Shown here: in pieces, positions 9,900 through 20,726 of the stretch | Numbering within the stretch: the first letter of the stretch is position 1 | How the letters are laid out: each line of letters opens with the position of its first letter | Source of the DNA: Staphylococcus ratti | GTDB lineage: Bacteria > Bacillota > Bacilli > Staphylococcales > Staphylococcaceae | DNA: 64,000 bases | Direction of reading: 5' to 3' | Assembly: GCF_020883535.1 (NCBI RefSeq) | Contig: NZ_CP086654.1 | Coordinates: 1,736,001-1,800,000, forward strand | Made by a program: the position numbers and the translations under genes | The notes under the pieces: generated by a model | The model's input: only the letters and a program-made list of their open reading frames with translations | Databases searched by the model: none | What the model was told of the DNA's origin: nothing

Positions 9900-9940
9900 C
9901 AAAGGGGCAAGGACATTCGCTGTCCTTGCCCCTCAATTCA
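9900..9940. terminator. Bidirectional terminator between yjzD-like gene and clpB
   Basis: A 13-bp perfect GC-rich stem AGGGGCAAGGACA (9903-9915) pairs with TGTCCTTGCCCCT (9921-9933) around a 5-nt loop. It lies between convergent genes; the T-rich side (TTTGCTTATT) favours terminating clpB. Confidence 0.8.
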
Positions 9941-9989
9941 TTCTTATAATTTTACATCTTACGCTAAGTTTCTTTGACTATGCGCTACA

Positions 9990-12599
9990 TCATACTTCAT
10001 CGTTTTTCTCTACTTTAAAGACCATTTCACCATCTTCAACATCGCCAAAAACTTTTGTGCCTTCTGGAAGATTTTCTTTAATAATCATACGTGCTAACGG
10101 TGTTTCTACATGACGTTGTACAAATCGTTTAAGCGGACGTGCACCAAATTGTGGTTCGTAAGCTGTTTCGCCCATCCATTTTTTCGCTTCTTCAGAAATA
10201 TCTAGTGTGATACGTTGATCCGTTAATCTCATATTTAGGTTTCTTAATACTTTGTTAACGATCATTTGCATATCTTCTACAGATAACGGTTTGAATAATA
10301 CAATGTCATCCATACGGTTTAATATTTCTGGTTTAAAATAACTGTGTAAACTCTCCATCACTGCTTTTTCTGTTTCAGCTGTAATTTCTCCAGTATCTTT
10401 CACACGGTCGAGTAAAATTTGTGAACCGATATTACTTGTCATAATAATAATTGTATTTTTGAAGTCCACACTTCTACCTTTAGAATCGGTCAATCGACCT
10501 TCATCTAAAATTTGAAGCAACACGTTAAACACATCAGAATGTGCTTTTTCAACTTCATCTAAAAGAATTACCGAATATGGATTACGTCGAACGGCTTCTG
10601 TCAGTTGACCTCCTTCATCATGACCAACATAACCTGGAGGTGCTCCAATTAATCTTGAAACCGCGTGTTTTTCCATATATTCACTCATATCAATGCGAAT
10701 CATATGTTTTTCAGAATCAAACAATGTTGAAGCTAACGATTTAGCAAGTTCTGTTTTACCAACACCTGTAGGACCTAAAAATAAGAAAGAACCGATTGGT
10801 CGATTAGGGTCTTTAATCCCCGCACGTGCACGTACAACAGCATCCGCAACTAAATCAACTGCACGTCCCTGTCCTACAACACGTTCGTGTAAAATGTCTG
10901 ACAGATTTAATAACTTTTCGCGTTCAGTTTCGACTAACTTAGATACCGGGATGCCTGTCCATTGACTCACAATCTCACCGATTTCTTCGTCTGTCACCAC
11001 TTCTCTAATAATGTGGTCATTGTCTCCACCTTGAGCTTCTTGGAAAGCAGCTTCTAAGTCTTTCAATTCTTTTTCAAGTTGTGGTATTTTACCATGTTGT
11101 AATTCAGCTGCCTTTTCAAGATCATAGTTATTTTCTGCATCTTCTAGTGCTTTACGGCTTTCATCAAGTTCTGTTCTTTTTTCTTGTACTTTTGCGATTT
11201 TTTCTTTTTCACTTTCTACGCGTGATTGTAACTGAGCTTGAAGTTCTTTTTCTTCCGCTAATTCTTCTTGCAATTCTTTAAGACGCATTTGGCTCGCTTC
11301 ATCAGATTCTTTTTTAAGTGCATTTTCTTCAATTTCTAATTGCATCACACGACGGTTGGCTTGATCAAGTTCTGTTGGGTTAGAACCCATTTCTGTACGA
11401 ATCGTAGCCGACGCTTGGTCTATAAGATCAATGGCTTTATCTGGTAAAAATCGGTCGGTAATATATCGGTCTGACAACTCCGCTGCAGCAACTAATGCAC
11501 GGTCTTGAATACGTACGCCATGGTGTACTTCGTAACGTTCTTTAAGACCACGTAAAATTGAAATCGTATCTTCAATATTTGGTTCTTTTACATTTACTTT
11601 TTGGAAACGACGTTCTAATGCTGAGTCTTTTTCGATATATTCACGGTATTCATTTAACGTTGTCGCCCCAATACAGTGTAATTCACCACGTGCGAGCATT
11701 GGTTTTAACATATTACCTGCGTCCATGGCACCTTCAGTTTTACCGGCACCTACAAGCATATGAATTTCATCAATAAATAACAAAATACGTCCATCAGATT
11801 CTTTAACTTCTTTTAAAACGGCTTTTAAACGTTCTTCAAATTCGCCTCGGTATTTTGCGCCTGCAACGAGTGCACTTAAATCTAATTCAAAAACTGTTTT
11901 ATCTAATAAAGAGTCAGGAACATCACGCTTTACAATACGCTGTGCCAATCCTTCAACTATTGCTGTTTTACCTACACCAGGTTCACCGATTAACACCGGA
12001 TTGTTTTTCGTTTTACGACTAAGAATTCGAATCGTATTTCGAATTTCCTCATCACGTCCAATAACAGGATCCATATTCCCTTTACGTACTTCTTCTACTA
12101 AATCACGACCGTATTTGGCTAATGCTTCATAATTCACTTCAGGATTTTGTGTTGTCACATGATTCCCTCCTCTAACTTTTTTAATAATCTCAATTATAGC
12201 TTCTTTTTTATTGCCTACTGCTTGTTTTGTAGTGTCATCGATTTCTATAGCAGCTCTCAACATATGCTCCATCGAAACATACGTATCTTCATATTCATTC
12301 ATAAATTGTTCGGCTTTATTAAACAAACTATTTGTTTTTGCACCTAAATATTGTCCATATTGTACATTATCGCCTTTAACAGTAGCATAATTTGTTAATT
12401 TATCTATATAGGCTTTATTTAAAGCTTCTGTATCAATATTTGCACGTTGTAAAACACTTTGATATAAGCTTTCCGGTTGTTCTAACATTGCTTTTAAAAC
12501 TGCTTCTATTTCTATATTCGTTAAGTGATATTCTTTTGCATATTCAATGGCTTTTTGAAGCGCATTTTGAATAGAATGTGTAAATTGATTAATATCCAA
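9990..12599 (-). CDS. clpB: ATP-dependent disaggregase ClpB
   Basis: This 869-aa Hsp100 chaperone hexamer threads aggregated proteins together with DnaK. The N-domain (residues 1-145) is followed by AAA-1 with Walker A GEPGVGKT (205-212). A coiled-coil middle domain (about 400-530, rich in E/K/L) comes next. AAA-2 carries Walker A GPTGVGKT near 605 and pore loops YRGEFEE and [11 protein letters not shown]. The start codon is TTG with AAGGAG 9 nt upstream, which gives the family N-terminus (MDINQF). The promoter lies between two CtsR boxes, so heat and protein stress should induce it. It is monocistronic. Confidence 0.97.
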   Translation of the reverse strand: MDINQFTHSIQNALQKAIEYAKEYHLTNIEIEAVLKAMLEQPESLYQSVLQRANIDTEALNKAYIDKLTNYATVKGDNVQYGQYLGAKTNSLFNKAEQFMNEYEDTYVSMEHMLRAAIEIDDTTKQAVGNKKEAIIEIIKKVRGGNHVTTQNPEVNYEALAKYGRDLVEEVRKGNMDPVIGRDEEIRNTIRILSRKTKNNPVLIGEPGVGKTAIVEGLAQRIVKRDVPDSLLDKTVFELDLSALVAGAKYRGEFEERLKAVLKEVKESDGRILLFIDEIHMLVGAGKTEGAMDAGNMLKPMLARGELHCIGATTLNEYREYIEKDSALERRFQKVNVKEPNIEDTISILRGLKERYEVHHGVRIQDRALVAAAELSDRYITDRFLPDKAIDLIDQASATIRTEMGSNPTELDQANRRVMQLEIEENALKKESDEASQMRLKELQEELAEEKELQAQLQSRVESEKEKIAKVQEKRTELDESRKALEDAENNYDLEKAAELQHGKIPQLEKELKDLEAAFQEAQGGDNDHIIREVVTDEEIGEIVSQWTGIPVSKLVETEREKLLNLSDILHERVVGQGRAVDLVADAVVRARAGIKDPNRPIGSFLFLGPTGVGKTELAKSLASTLFDSEKHMIRIDMSEYMEKHAVSRLIGAPPGYVGHDEGGQLTEAVRRNPYSVILLDEVEKAHSDVFNVLLQILDEGRLTDSKGRSVDFKNTIIIMTSNIGSQILLDRVKDTGEITAETEKAVMESLHSYFKPEILNRMDDIVLFKPLSVEDMQMIVNKVLRNLNMRLTDQRITLDISEEAKKWMGETAYEPQFGARPLKRFVQRHVETPLARMIIKENLPEGTKVFGDVEDGEMVFKVEKNDEV

Positions 12600-12637
12600 A
12601 ATGTCTCACTCCTTTTTCATTTTACAGGTCTTTTGAC

Positions 12638-12654
12638 TTTGACTTTCTTTGACC
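12638..12654 (-). promoter_or_regulatory. CtsR operator 1 of clpB
   Basis: Minus strand reads GGTCAAAGAAAGTCAAA, a full match to the CtsR heptad repeat RGTCAAA-NAN-RGTCAAA apart from the central base of the spacer. A third overlapping GTCAAA half-site follows. It lies just downstream of the -10 hexamer. Confidence 0.85.
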
Positions 12655-12662
12655 TTAATTGC

Positions 12663-12691
12663 ATTATACACCTTTAAATTTGGGATTGCAA
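12663..12691 (-). promoter_or_regulatory. Sigma-A promoter of clpB
   Basis: -35 TTGCAA (12686-12691), a 17-bp spacer and a perfect -10 TATAAT (12663-12668) lie on the minus strand. The promoter is framed by CtsR boxes on both sides. Confidence 0.8.
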
Positions 12692-12699
12692 CGGTTTAG

Positions 12700-12716
12700 T
12701 TTGACTTACTTTGACT
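12700..12716 (-). promoter_or_regulatory. CtsR operator 2 of clpB
   Basis: Minus strand reads AGTCAAAGTAAGTCAAA, two AGTCAAA heptads spaced by GTA. It lies just upstream of the -35 hexamer, so two CtsR dimers could bracket the promoter. Confidence 0.8.
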
Positions 12717-12782
12717 AAATAAGTGCACCTTCGCTATTAACATTAGCCGTTCTTTACTACTTCAAACATTGGCCAACACTAA

Positions 12783-12815
12783 TAAGAACTCCCTATATCG
12801 TTTAGGGAGTTCTCA
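12783..12815 (-). terminator. Hairpin after sufT
   Basis: A 10-bp perfect stem AGAACTCCCT (12785-12794) pairs with AGGGAGTTCT (12804-12813). It is placed to end sufT transcripts; the T-tail is weak, so efficiency is uncertain. Confidence 0.6.
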
Positions 12816-12833
12816 CTTTTAATATCATTTATT

Positions 12834-13142
12834 TTAGCTTACACCTAATGCAATTTTTGCATAGCGTGACATCATGTCTTTGTTCCAAGGCGGATTCCAA
12901 ACAATATTGACTTCTGTGTCTTTAATTTCTGGCAATTCACCTAGCGCTGTTTTGACTTGATCAACAATTTGCGGCCCCATCGGACAACCAATTGACGTTA
13001 ATGTCATCTCAACAGTACAAAGGCCATCATCATCTAAATCTACTTTATAAACAAGGCCTAAATTAACGATATCAATACCTAGTTCAGGGTCAATAACGTT
13101 TTCTAAAGCGCCTAAAATGTTATCTTTTAAAGCCTCTTCCAT
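12834..13142 (-). CDS. sufT: MIP18/PaaD-family Fe-S protein maturation factor SufT
   Basis: This 102-aa DUF59/MIP18-family protein is an auxiliary factor for maturing Fe-S proteins. The family core DPELGIDIVNLGLVY (from about residue 18) is followed by the conserved TLTSIGCPMG with Cys53. A PaaD-like VNIVWNPPWNKDMMS stretch lies near the C-terminus. A GTG three codons earlier is also in frame, but it falls inside the ribosome site GGAGAGGTG, so I prefer the ATG at 13142. In S. aureus a protein of this family next to clpB was named SufT; the link is by family and position. Confidence 0.85.
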   Translation of the reverse strand: MEEALKDNILGALENVIDPELGIDIVNLGLVYKVDLDDDGLCTVEMTLTSIGCPMGPQIVDQVKTALGELPEIKDTEVNIVWNPPWNKDMMSRYAKIALGVS

Positions 13143-13253
13143 GAGATTCACCTCTCCAATGTAATAACTATCATCAATATATCAAAATTCAGACATTAAG
13201 ACAATAAAATGCTATGATAGGCTTACATCGAACTTGAGCATAAGGAGACATTT

Positions 13254-14093
13254 ATGAAACAACATTTGATTTGCCTTGATTTAGATGGCACGTTATTAAA
13301 TGATAACAAAGAAATTTCACCCTATACTTTTAAAGTACTTAAAACCTTACAATCACAAGGTCATGCTATTATGATTTCTACCGGGCGACCTTTCCGTGCA
13401 AGTAAACGTTATTATGATGAACTTAACATGGATACGCCAATCGTAAATTTCAATGGCGCTTACGTCCATCACCCTAAAGATCCACATTTTCCGTGTCAAC
13501 ATGCCCGTCTTGATGAAGGCATTGCAACAAGTATTATTGAAACGCTCAAAAAGATGGAGGTTCAAAATATTATTGCTGAAGTCAAAGATCATGTGTACTT
13601 GGATCGCTATGATGAAAATCTATATGAAGGATTTAGTATGGGAGAAGCTCAAATTGAAATTGGCGACTTACGAGAACTTTTAAACGAAGATCCTACAAGT
13701 ATACTGATAGAAGCTGATGAGCATATGATTCCTCGCATCAAACAAACTTTAACACGTTTTTATGCTGAAAACATTGAACATCGCCGTTGGGGCGCGCCTT
13801 ATCCTGTTATAGAAATCGTCAAAAGAGGCATTAGTAAAGCTGTCGGGATAGACATCGTCAAATCATATCTCAACATCGATCACCAATATATCATTGCCTT
13901 TGGTGATGAAGATAATGACATCGAAATGATTAAGTATGCTAAACACGGCGTAGCGATGGCAAATGCCATTCCGGAGTTAAAACATATCGCTAAGGAAACG
14001 ACATGTTCAAACAATGACGATGGCATCGGCGTATATTTGAATAACTTTTTCCAACTGAATTTAAATAAAGATACTGAAGAGGAGGTACAATAA
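13254..14093 (+). CDS. Cof-type HAD-IIB phosphatase
   Basis: This 279-aa HAD-superfamily hydrolase probably dephosphorylates a small phosphorylated metabolite, but the substrate cannot be read from sequence. Motif I DLDGTLL has Asp9 and Asp11. Motif II is MISTGRP (about 40-46). The C-terminal motif [10 protein letters not shown] is the Cof/HAD-IIB signature (residues about 220-230). AAGGAG lies upstream of the ATG. Its stop overlaps the cdr start by one base, and the cdr ribosome site lies in its last codons, so the two genes are coupled. Confidence 0.88.
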   Translation: MKQHLICLDLDGTLLNDNKEISPYTFKVLKTLQSQGHAIMISTGRPFRASKRYYDELNMDTPIVNFNGAYVHHPKDPHFPCQHARLDEGIATSIIETLKKMEVQNIIAEVKDHVYLDRYDENLYEGFSMGEAQIEIGDLRELLNEDPTSILIEADEHMIPRIKQTLTRFYAENIEHRRWGAPYPVIEIVKRGISKAVGIDIVKSYLNIDHQYIIAFGDEDNDIEMIKYAKHGVAMANAIPELKHIAKETTCSNNDDGIGVYLNNFFQLNLNKDTEEEVQ

Positions 14094-15412
14094 TGAATAA
14101 AGTCATTGTAGTAGGTGCTGTTGCAGGTGGTGCAACTGCAGCAAGTCAACTTCGTCGTCTCGATCCCGACGCTCAAATTACCGTTTATGAAAAAGATCGT
14201 GATATGAGTTTTGCTAATTGTGGTTTACCTTATTATCTTGGAAATGTCGTTGCTTCTCGTGATGACTTACTCCCAATCACTCCTGATGATTTCAAACAAA
14301 GAAAACATATTGATGTCTTAGTAAAACATGAAGTAATTGCTGTCGATAGTCATCAAAAAACGGTAAAAGTCAAAAACCATTCAACAGGAGAAACATTTAC
14401 CGATCATTATGACACACTCATCCTTAGCCCAGGTGCACGTGCAAATCAATTGAACTTTAATGCGCCTCATCTTTTCACATTACGCAATATGGAAGATACA
14501 GATGCCATCGAGCGTTTTATTGAAGAAAATCACGTGGAACGTGTCCTCATTGTCGGTGGTGGCTATGTAAGTTTAGAAGTTTTAGAAAATATGTACTTAA
14601 GAGGCCTAAAACCTACACTTATACATCGTTCAGAAGCCATCAATAAACATATGGATCAAGATATGAACCATGTCATCTTCGATATTTTAAAAGATAAAAA
14701 GATACCTTATCGCTTAAATGAAGAAATTGCTTCGATAGATGGCAAAAATGTTACGTTTACATCGGGGCTTCAAGAAACATATGATTTAATTATTACTGGG
14801 GTTGGCGTCAAACCTAATTCCGATTTCTTAAACAATTCGGGAATACATCTCGATGATAAAGGTTACATTCCTGTTAATGATCGCTTTCAAACAAATCAAC
14901 CAGATGTCTACGCACTCGGTGATATTATAACAAGCCATTATAGACACGTTGACCTCCCAGCACATATTCCATTGGCATGGGGCGCACATCGTGGTGCGAG
15001 CGTCATCGCTGAACAGCTTGCTGGAAATAAAAATATCACTTTTAAAGGTTTCATAGGGGCAAATATCGTGAAATTCTTTGATTGTACTTTAACAAGTACA
15101 GGTATTGCTCCAAATGAATTAAAACATTTTGACTATGAAGTGGTAGAAGTCAAACAAACGGCACATGCAGGCTATTATCCTAACAATGCTAAACTTCACT
15201 TAAGAGTCTACTATGACAAAAAAAGTCGTCAAATACTTCGAGGCGTTGCTGTAGGACAAAAAGGCGCAGATAAGCGTATTGATGTACTAACAATGGCAAT
15301 GATGCACCAATCTACTGTAGACGAACTCACTGAATTTGAAGTAGCCTATGCCCCTCCTTATAGCCATCCAAAAGACGCATTAAATATGCTAGGTTATAAA
15401 GCACGACCTTAA
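14093..15412 (+). CDS. cdr: Coenzyme A-disulfide reductase
   Basis: This 439-aa FAD-dependent NADPH oxidoreductase reduces CoA disulfide. CoA is the main low-molecular-weight thiol of staphylococci, alongside bacillithiol. The N-terminal FAD motif VVGAVAGG (residues 6-13) is followed by the single redox-active Cys43 in [10 protein letters not shown], diagnostic for CoADR. A second NAD(P) motif [13 protein letters not shown] (about 151-163) and the FAD motif YALGDI follow. Length matches the S. aureus enzyme (438 aa). It overlaps the upstream phosphatase gene by one base and has its own AGAGGAGGT site and a strong terminator. Confidence 0.95.
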   Translation: MNKVIVVGAVAGGATAASQLRRLDPDAQITVYEKDRDMSFANCGLPYYLGNVVASRDDLLPITPDDFKQRKHIDVLVKHEVIAVDSHQKTVKVKNHSTGETFTDHYDTLILSPGARANQLNFNAPHLFTLRNMEDTDAIERFIEENHVERVLIVGGGYVSLEVLENMYLRGLKPTLIHRSEAINKHMDQDMNHVIFDILKDKKIPYRLNEEIASIDGKNVTFTSGLQETYDLIITGVGVKPNSDFLNNSGIHLDDKGYIPVNDRFQTNQPDVYALGDIITSHYRHVDLPAHIPLAWGAHRGASVIAEQLAGNKNITFKGFIGANIVKFFDCTLTSTGIAPNELKHFDYEVVEVKQTAHAGYYPNNAKLHLRVYYDKKSRQILRGVAVGQKGADKRIDVLTMAMMHQSTVDELTEFEVAYAPPYSHPKDALNMLGYKARP

Positions 15413-15420
15413 CATCATTT

Positions 15421-15464
15421 AAAAAGACGCCATACATTGTAGACAATGCATGGCGTCTTTCTTT
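15421..15464. terminator. Terminator between cdr and yisL-like gene
   Basis: An 18-bp stem with one mismatch (15423-15440 with 15443-15460, core AAAGACGCCAT) has T-rich sequence on the right and A-run on the left. It is placed to serve both convergent genes. Confidence 0.85.
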
Positions 15465-15467
15465 AAA

Positions 15468-15857
15468 TTAATGAAATAATTGTGTTAGCGGTCCCCATGG
15501 TAAAATAATACCAAGAATAATTGTCAATACAGTAACCGCCCATGTCGCAATAAATACGCCACGACTTGGCGCTTTACGTTTCTTACGTGCAATAGACACT
15601 TCCATTAAACCTACAATGGCTATCCCCAATACCATTTTGAATGTTAGTAACATATGGTTTGAACCCGCACTCGTAAACGCATTGGCAATAAGCCATACAC
15701 CCGTAATTAAAACAAAAATCATAAATAAGCGCGTTGCCATATGTAACGGTTTAAAAAGTGGTGTTGGACCTTGTTTGCTTGAAAAATTTTCATAAGTCGC
15801 AAAAAATAAAATCAACAAAATAATCCAACTGATCACATGAAGATTAATTAAAACCAC
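15468..15857 (-). CDS. YisL/DUF1516 family membrane protein (UPF0344)
   Basis: This 129-aa protein has four predicted membrane helices: residues about 5-20, 43-63, 71-86 and 102-122. A basic loop (ARKKRKAPSRG) lies before the last helix. The motif ATYENFSSKQG after helix 1 and the overall length match the YisL/UPF0344 family. The start is GTG, with AGGAGGGG 6-7 nt upstream. No function is known. It faces cdr across a shared terminator. Confidence 0.8.
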   Translation of the reverse strand: MVLINLHVISWIILLILFFATYENFSSKQGPTPLFKPLHMATRLFMIFVLITGVWLIANAFTSAGSNHMLLTFKMVLGIAIVGLMEVSIARKKRKAPSRGVFIATWAVTVLTIILGIILPWGPLTQLFH

Positions 15858-16007
15858 AATAACCCCTCCTTTAATACATAACTTTGTTGATTATACCATA
15901 TTAAATGTATTCATTCATTTAAATAACCGCTACAAAGCGTTTTCAAACACATCAGCAAGTAACCTTTTCTTTACTTACTTGCACATTTACGCTGTCGTTT
16001 TTGCCAA

Positions 16008-16092
16008 AAAAAGAGGCTGAGCCTTTACGAGTGACTGCTCTAGGAAACGCACAAGCGGTGTCCTAAAAACAGGTTGGCTCAACCTCTTTAAA
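16008..16092 (-). terminator. Long hairpin/terminator after FAH-family gene
   Basis: A 14-bp outer stem AAAGAGGCTGAGCC (16010-16023) pairs with GGCTCAACCTCTTT (16076-16089). A smaller inner hairpin TAGGA...TCCTA lies inside. On the minus strand it ends in a long T-run. The large structured loop resembles the GAGTGAGAC-type intergenic elements seen elsewhere in this window. Confidence 0.7.
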
Positions 16093-16100
16093 ACAAAAAT

Positions 16101-17003
16101 TTATTTTTCAATGTAGTTTGTTAATGTTCCAATATTGTCGACAGTCACTTTCACTTCGTCGCCCGGTTGTAAATATTTTGGTGGGTTCATGCCTGCACCA
16201 ACCCCCGCTGGCGTACCTGTTGCGATAATATCACCTGGATGTAATGCCACATATTTTGAAATTTCTTCAATGAGTTCGTCGATTTTTAAAATCATTTGTG
16301 ATGTATTACCATCTTGACGAATTTCGTTGTTCACTTTCGTTACAATGTTAACATTTTCAGGTGTTGGCATTTCATCTTTAGTCACGATATATGGTCCCAT
16401 TGGGCAAGCGCCTGTAAGACTCTTAGATAAAAAGGCTTGATCGTGCGCTTTTTGTGCTGTACGGTCTGTAATATCATTGATAATCGTATAACCATACACG
16501 TAATCTAATGCGAGGCCTTTAGGGATTTTTGAACCTGACTTACCAATCACAATACCGAGTTCACCTTCGTAATCAAGTGTATCAGTAATATCTTTATGAT
16601 TTGGAATCGTCGTTTCATCGCCTGTTAATGACGATGCTGCTTTTGTAAATACATATAATCGATCTACTTCATGATTGAGTTCTTCAGCATGCGCTTTATA
16701 ATTACGTCCAAAAGCAATAACATTGTTTGTAGGCGTGACAGGCGGTAAAAATTCAATTTCATCGAATTTTACTTTGTAGTCTTCTCCACGACCACTATCC
16801 ATCGCAGCAACTACCGCTTTACGTACTTGCTCTTGGAATTCAATCGTTTGATTTTGTTGTAATCCTTGTAATAATGTCTTTGGATGAAAATCACCTTCTG
16901 CAAAATCAGCGAAGACTTTTCTTAAATCCCATGCTGCTTCTTCACGTTTTACTTTCACACCAAAAGATGTTTCACCATTATGCTTGAATGACAAAAATTT
17001 CAT
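16101..17003 (-). CDS. Fumarylacetoacetate hydrolase (FAH) family protein
   Basis: This 300-aa FAH-fold enzyme probably cleaves C-C bonds or decarboxylates oxo-acids (FAHD1/HpcE type); the substrate is unknown. An N-terminal domain of about 90 residues is followed by the catalytic domain with [15 protein letters not shown]. The metal ligands fit [12 protein letters not shown] (two acidic residues) and NDITDRTAQ, with the later [13 protein letters not shown] loop. AGGAG is 10 nt before the start. It is monocistronic and ends in a long hairpin. A homologue occupies the same place near addA in S. aureus. Confidence 0.88.
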   Translation of the reverse strand: MKFLSFKHNGETSFGVKVKREEAAWDLRKVFADFAEGDFHPKTLLQGLQQNQTIEFQEQVRKAVVAAMDSGRGEDYKVKFDEIEFLPPVTPTNNVIAFGRNYKAHAEELNHEVDRLYVFTKAASSLTGDETTIPNHKDITDTLDYEGELGIVIGKSGSKIPKGLALDYVYGYTIINDITDRTAQKAHDQAFLSKSLTGACPMGPYIVTKDEMPTPENVNIVTKVNNEIRQDGNTSQMILKIDELIEEISKYVALHPGDIIATGTPAGVGAGMNPPKYLQPGDEVKVTVDNIGTLTNYIEK

Positions 17004-17081
17004 TCATAATCAGCTCCTAACGTATATCTTACACACATTATAACGAAAATTTCAGATAAATCACACAGTTTGCTTTTTGAT

Positions 17082-20000
17082 TTAATCAATTACTAAGGCA
17101 CCGAACTTGAAGAAATACAAATATCCCGCCACATGTTTGCCAGTTATCGTTTCTAAAGCCTTTTGATAATATTTCATTTGGATGCGATATTTTTCTTTCA
17201 ATTGTTCACCTATTTCTTCATCGGTCATTCCTCTGCGTCGAATAAAGGCATCTGTTTTATAATCTACAAAAAAGTACTGCTCATCTTTCACAAATACGAC
17301 GTCAATCATACCTTGAATGATGGCCGCATCAGAAACATGTTGATCCGCTTCCATATCTTGTTGATTAACGACAAAAGGTAATTCTCGATAAAGCGCATCA
17401 CTGTGTGCGATTGTTTCATATAAATCACTCTGAATAAAACGTTTAATATCATCGATGCGAATATCTTTGACAGCATCTTCTGAAATCATTGCACGCTGAA
17501 CTAGTGAATCGATATAGTCATTTAACTCATTGTCAGATAACCTTTCTCTTTTAAATGGTAAATGTTGCATTACCCTATGCATTAACGTTCCAATTTCAGA
17601 AGCCGAACGTTTTTGTTCTTCTAAAAATGTCGGTCGATTATACGCCGCAACACCTAACCGATATTGACGTACACGGTCATAATTGGTATCCGCCTGTTCT
17701 GTTTCTAACTGTCGTTTTAATTCAGATACCGATTGTTTAGAAGCTTGGTTTTCTGCTGCCTTATATGGATATTCAAATAATAAGCGTGCTTCAATTTCTT
17801 GCGTATCACGTGTGTTTTTAGCTGCTAGTTGAATGTGTTCATCCAAATCAGACATATTCACGTGTTCTGTTTCATGCTTTTCCTCTGGTAAAATATCAAG
17901 CGCTTCAATATGATTGATTTCAAGTGTCGGGGTTAAAGAAGCATCCAATAACTCGACACCTTCCTTAAAGCGCATAGACGGAATTAATGCTGAATTTTGA
18001 TATTTACTTAAAACACTGTACATCAGTTCAAATGGATTTTTAGCATTAAAACGATATAACGACGTTAATTGATTGTTACTTATCGGAGCTTGAGCAAGTT
18101 GCATTAACTTTTCTTCTTTTTTCTCACGCCCTATGAGATAAAGTTGCTCTTTCGCTCTCGTTAATGCCACATAAATTAATCTCATTTCCTCGGAAATAAT
18201 TTCTTTTCGATTCATTAACTCTATACTCATCGAGATAAGGGATGGATAAAAAATCCCGTGCGTTTCATCATAATATTGAAGCCCTAGTCCTTCTTGCTGA
18301 TTCAAAATTACCGGTTGATTTAAGTCCATCATATTAAAGTCACGAGTTAGCCCTGAATAGATAACAAATGGAAACTCTAAACCTTTACTACTATGAATAG
18401 TCATCATGCGCACCACATTGTCATTAGGACCAATCACGTTTTCTTCTCCAAAGTCTTTGCCTCGTTCAATCATTTGATCGATAAAACGTATAAATTGAAA
18501 CAATCCTCGAAAACTCGACTGTTCAAAATCAACCGCTTTGTTAAATAAGCCATGAAGGTTTGCACGGCGGCCTTTACCACCTACTAATCCACTGAAATAC
18601 TGAATTAAATAATAATCGTTAAAAATTTTATCAATCAACTGATAAACAGGGTGACTTTGACTGTATGTTCTATAAACCGTTAAATCTTCCATAAAACGCT
18701 CAAGCTTGTCTACAAGGGCTGCCTCCGCCTTTTCAGATGCTAAATAGTTGCTAATAGATTGGTAAAAATAATCATCATGTGGGGACACCACACGTATGTG
18801 TGCGAGCTCATCTTCTGTAAACTGAAAAATCACAGAACGCATTAATCCCACTAAATAAATATCTTGTAATGGATTATCAATTACGCGTAAAAAAGATAAC
18901 ATTAAACGTATTTCAGTTTGTTCAAAATATCCTTGTTTGCTATTCACATAAAGCGGAATGTCTCTATCTTTAAACACATGTTGTAAATGGCGTGCGTTAC
19001 TATAACTTCGCTCCAAAATAACAATGTCTTTATACGTTGCTGGTCGATACTGTTGCGTTTTAATATCATAGACTTTTTGCGTTTGTAATATCGCTTCAAC
19101 TTGTGAAGCGATCAAATGTGCCTCTTGTTCAGACCCCGTCAACGCACTTGCCTCATCTTCAATTAAAACATTGAATCGCACCGGTACTTCCACTTCATCA
19201 AAGGGCGCACCGTAATATAAACGCGCAGCATCATCGTACGCTATTTCTCCCACATCACTATCCATCATATGATGAAACAAGTAATTTGTTGTGTTCAAAA
19301 CTTCTTTACGCGAGCGAAAATTTTGTGATAAATCGATACGCCAACCACTCGCGTGGTCAGGGTGGTTAAAAGTTTGATACTTCTCAATAAATAAACTTGG
19401 ATCCGCTTGTCTAAATTTATAAATGGATTGCTTGACATCACCTACCATAAATAAATTCCCATTCGCGGCATTACCACGTTTAAAGCTTGCGATGATTTTC
19501 TCTTGCACTCTATTCGTATCTTGATATTCATCGACTAAAATTTCTTCAAAACGCTGACGATACATCTTCGCGACTTCTGAAGGTTCACCCGATTCGTCAT
19601 ACAATATTTTCAAAGCAAAATGCTCATAATCTGTAAAATCCAATAGATTACGTGCACGTTTCGCTTCACTAAATGCCTGTATCACATCTTTCGTTAAACG
19701 ACTTAAATAGCGTACTCGTGGAGCAAGATGTGCAAGCTCAGCTGTTAATGTTGCATCATCTCGAGCAGCAAGCTCTTGCTGTACTTTTGAAATAAATGTT
19801 TTAAATTGATCGTAATGCAATTTAAACGTCTCATAATGCGTATTCATTACTTCATCTTTACCAATGTCACGTGGCTTATTAGGTAAACGCCCTACTTTAT
19901 ATTCTTGAAGTTGGGCTTTATCTATCACACTTTCACTCAAAAACTGTCGTAAAGCCTGACGGTGGTCGTCGATAAATCGGACATGTTTTTCTAAATCTCC

Positions 20001-20726
20001 AACCATTTGCAATTGTTCATATGCTTGTTCAATTGCATCTTGCGCCGCTTCCATATACAGTCGGATATAATGGTTAATGATATTTAAATAATGTGACTGT
20101 AAATGCGCATCGATATAAGGTGCATCAAGTTCATCTAACCATTTTTCCGGTTCAGGATTAGCAACACTAAAATAATATAAACTTTTAATAATTTGTCTCA
20201 ATCGCTCGTCATTACGGTCTGAGCCGATTTGTTCCGTTAAGTCAATAAAATGGCGGTCTAATATGCTGTAATGTTTTTCAAAAACATCATCGATAACAGC
20301 CTCTAACAAAAGGACATTTTCCACTTCACTCGCCGTACGAAAATTGGGATCAATGTTTAAAACATCGTAATGTTGTTGGATTAATTTTAAACAAAAACTA
20401 TGCAATGTCGAAATTTGCGCTTGATGAATTTTTGCGCTTTGATTTTTGATATGTTGGTTGGAAGGATCTTCTAATATCGCTTGACGTATTCGAGATTCAA
20501 TACGATGCTTCATTTCTCGAGCACTTAAGTTAGTAAAAGTCACAACGAGCAACCTGTCTACATCAATACCATCTTTTAATATGCGTTGAATAATCCGTTC
20601 AACTAGCACTGCCGTTTTCCCTGAACCTGCTGCTGCCGCTACTAGAACATCTTGTCCTTTCGCATAAATACTTTCCCATTGTGCGTCTGTCCACTGCACG
20701 CCTTGTGGCTTTTCAGGTATATGCAT
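17082..20726 (-). CDS. addA: ATP-dependent helicase/nuclease subunit AddA (RexA)
   Basis: This is the 1214-aa subunit of the AddAB (RexAB) helicase-nuclease, which resects double-strand breaks for RecA-dependent repair. UvrD-type Walker [17 protein letters not shown] lies near residues 29-44. Walker B VDEYQDTN is near 415. Helicase motifs SLFR-like ([14 protein letters not shown] region) and [14 protein letters not shown] follow. A C-terminal RecB-type nuclease has GMIDVVF and FFVDYKTD. I start at the ATG at 20726, which overlaps the addB stop by one base and has AGGAGGGAG upstream. A frame extending eight codons further is less likely. Confidence 0.96.
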   Translation of the reverse strand: MHIPEKPQGVQWTDAQWESIYAKGQDVLVAAAAGSGKTAVLVERIIQRILKDGIDVDRLLVVTFTNLSAREMKHRIESRIRQAILEDPSNQHIKNQSAKIHQAQISTLHSFCLKLIQQHYDVLNIDPNFRTASEVENVLLLEAVIDDVFEKHYSILDRHFIDLTEQIGSDRNDERLRQIIKSLYYFSVANPEPEKWLDELDAPYIDAHLQSHYLNIINHYIRLYMEAAQDAIEQAYEQLQMVGDLEKHVRFIDDHRQALRQFLSESVIDKAQLQEYKVGRLPNKPRDIGKDEVMNTHYETFKLHYDQFKTFISKVQQELAARDDATLTAELAHLAPRVRYLSRLTKDVIQAFSEAKRARNLLDFTDYEHFALKILYDESGEPSEVAKMYRQRFEEILVDEYQDTNRVQEKIIASFKRGNAANGNLFMVGDVKQSIYKFRQADPSLFIEKYQTFNHPDHASGWRIDLSQNFRSRKEVLNTTNYLFHHMMDSDVGEIAYDDAARLYYGAPFDEVEVPVRFNVLIEDEASALTGSEQEAHLIASQVEAILQTQKVYDIKTQQYRPATYKDIVILERSYSNARHLQHVFKDRDIPLYVNSKQGYFEQTEIRLMLSFLRVIDNPLQDIYLVGLMRSVIFQFTEDELAHIRVVSPHDDYFYQSISNYLASEKAEAALVDKLERFMEDLTVYRTYSQSHPVYQLIDKIFNDYYLIQYFSGLVGGKGRRANLHGLFNKAVDFEQSSFRGLFQFIRFIDQMIERGKDFGEENVIGPNDNVVRMMTIHSSKGLEFPFVIYSGLTRDFNMMDLNQPVILNQQEGLGLQYYDETHGIFYPSLISMSIELMNRKEIISEEMRLIYVALTRAKEQLYLIGREKKEEKLMQLAQAPISNNQLTSLYRFNAKNPFELMYSVLSKYQNSALIPSMRFKEGVELLDASLTPTLEINHIEALDILPEEKHETEHVNMSDLDEHIQLAAKNTRDTQEIEARLLFEYPYKAAENQASKQSVSELKRQLETEQADTNYDRVRQYRLGVAAYNRPTFLEEQKRSASEIGTLMHRVMQHLPFKRERLSDNELNDYIDSLVQRAMISEDAVKDIRIDDIKRFIQSDLYETIAHSDALYRELPFVVNQQDMEADQHVSDAAIIQGMIDVVFVKDEQYFFVDYKTDAFIRRRGMTDEEIGEQLKEKYRIQMKYYQKALETITGKHVAGYLYFFKFGALVID

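Noticed and set aside
13143..13151. GTG start for sufT three codons upstream
   Set aside because: The GTG is part of the ribosome site GGAGAGGTG serving the ATG at 13142.
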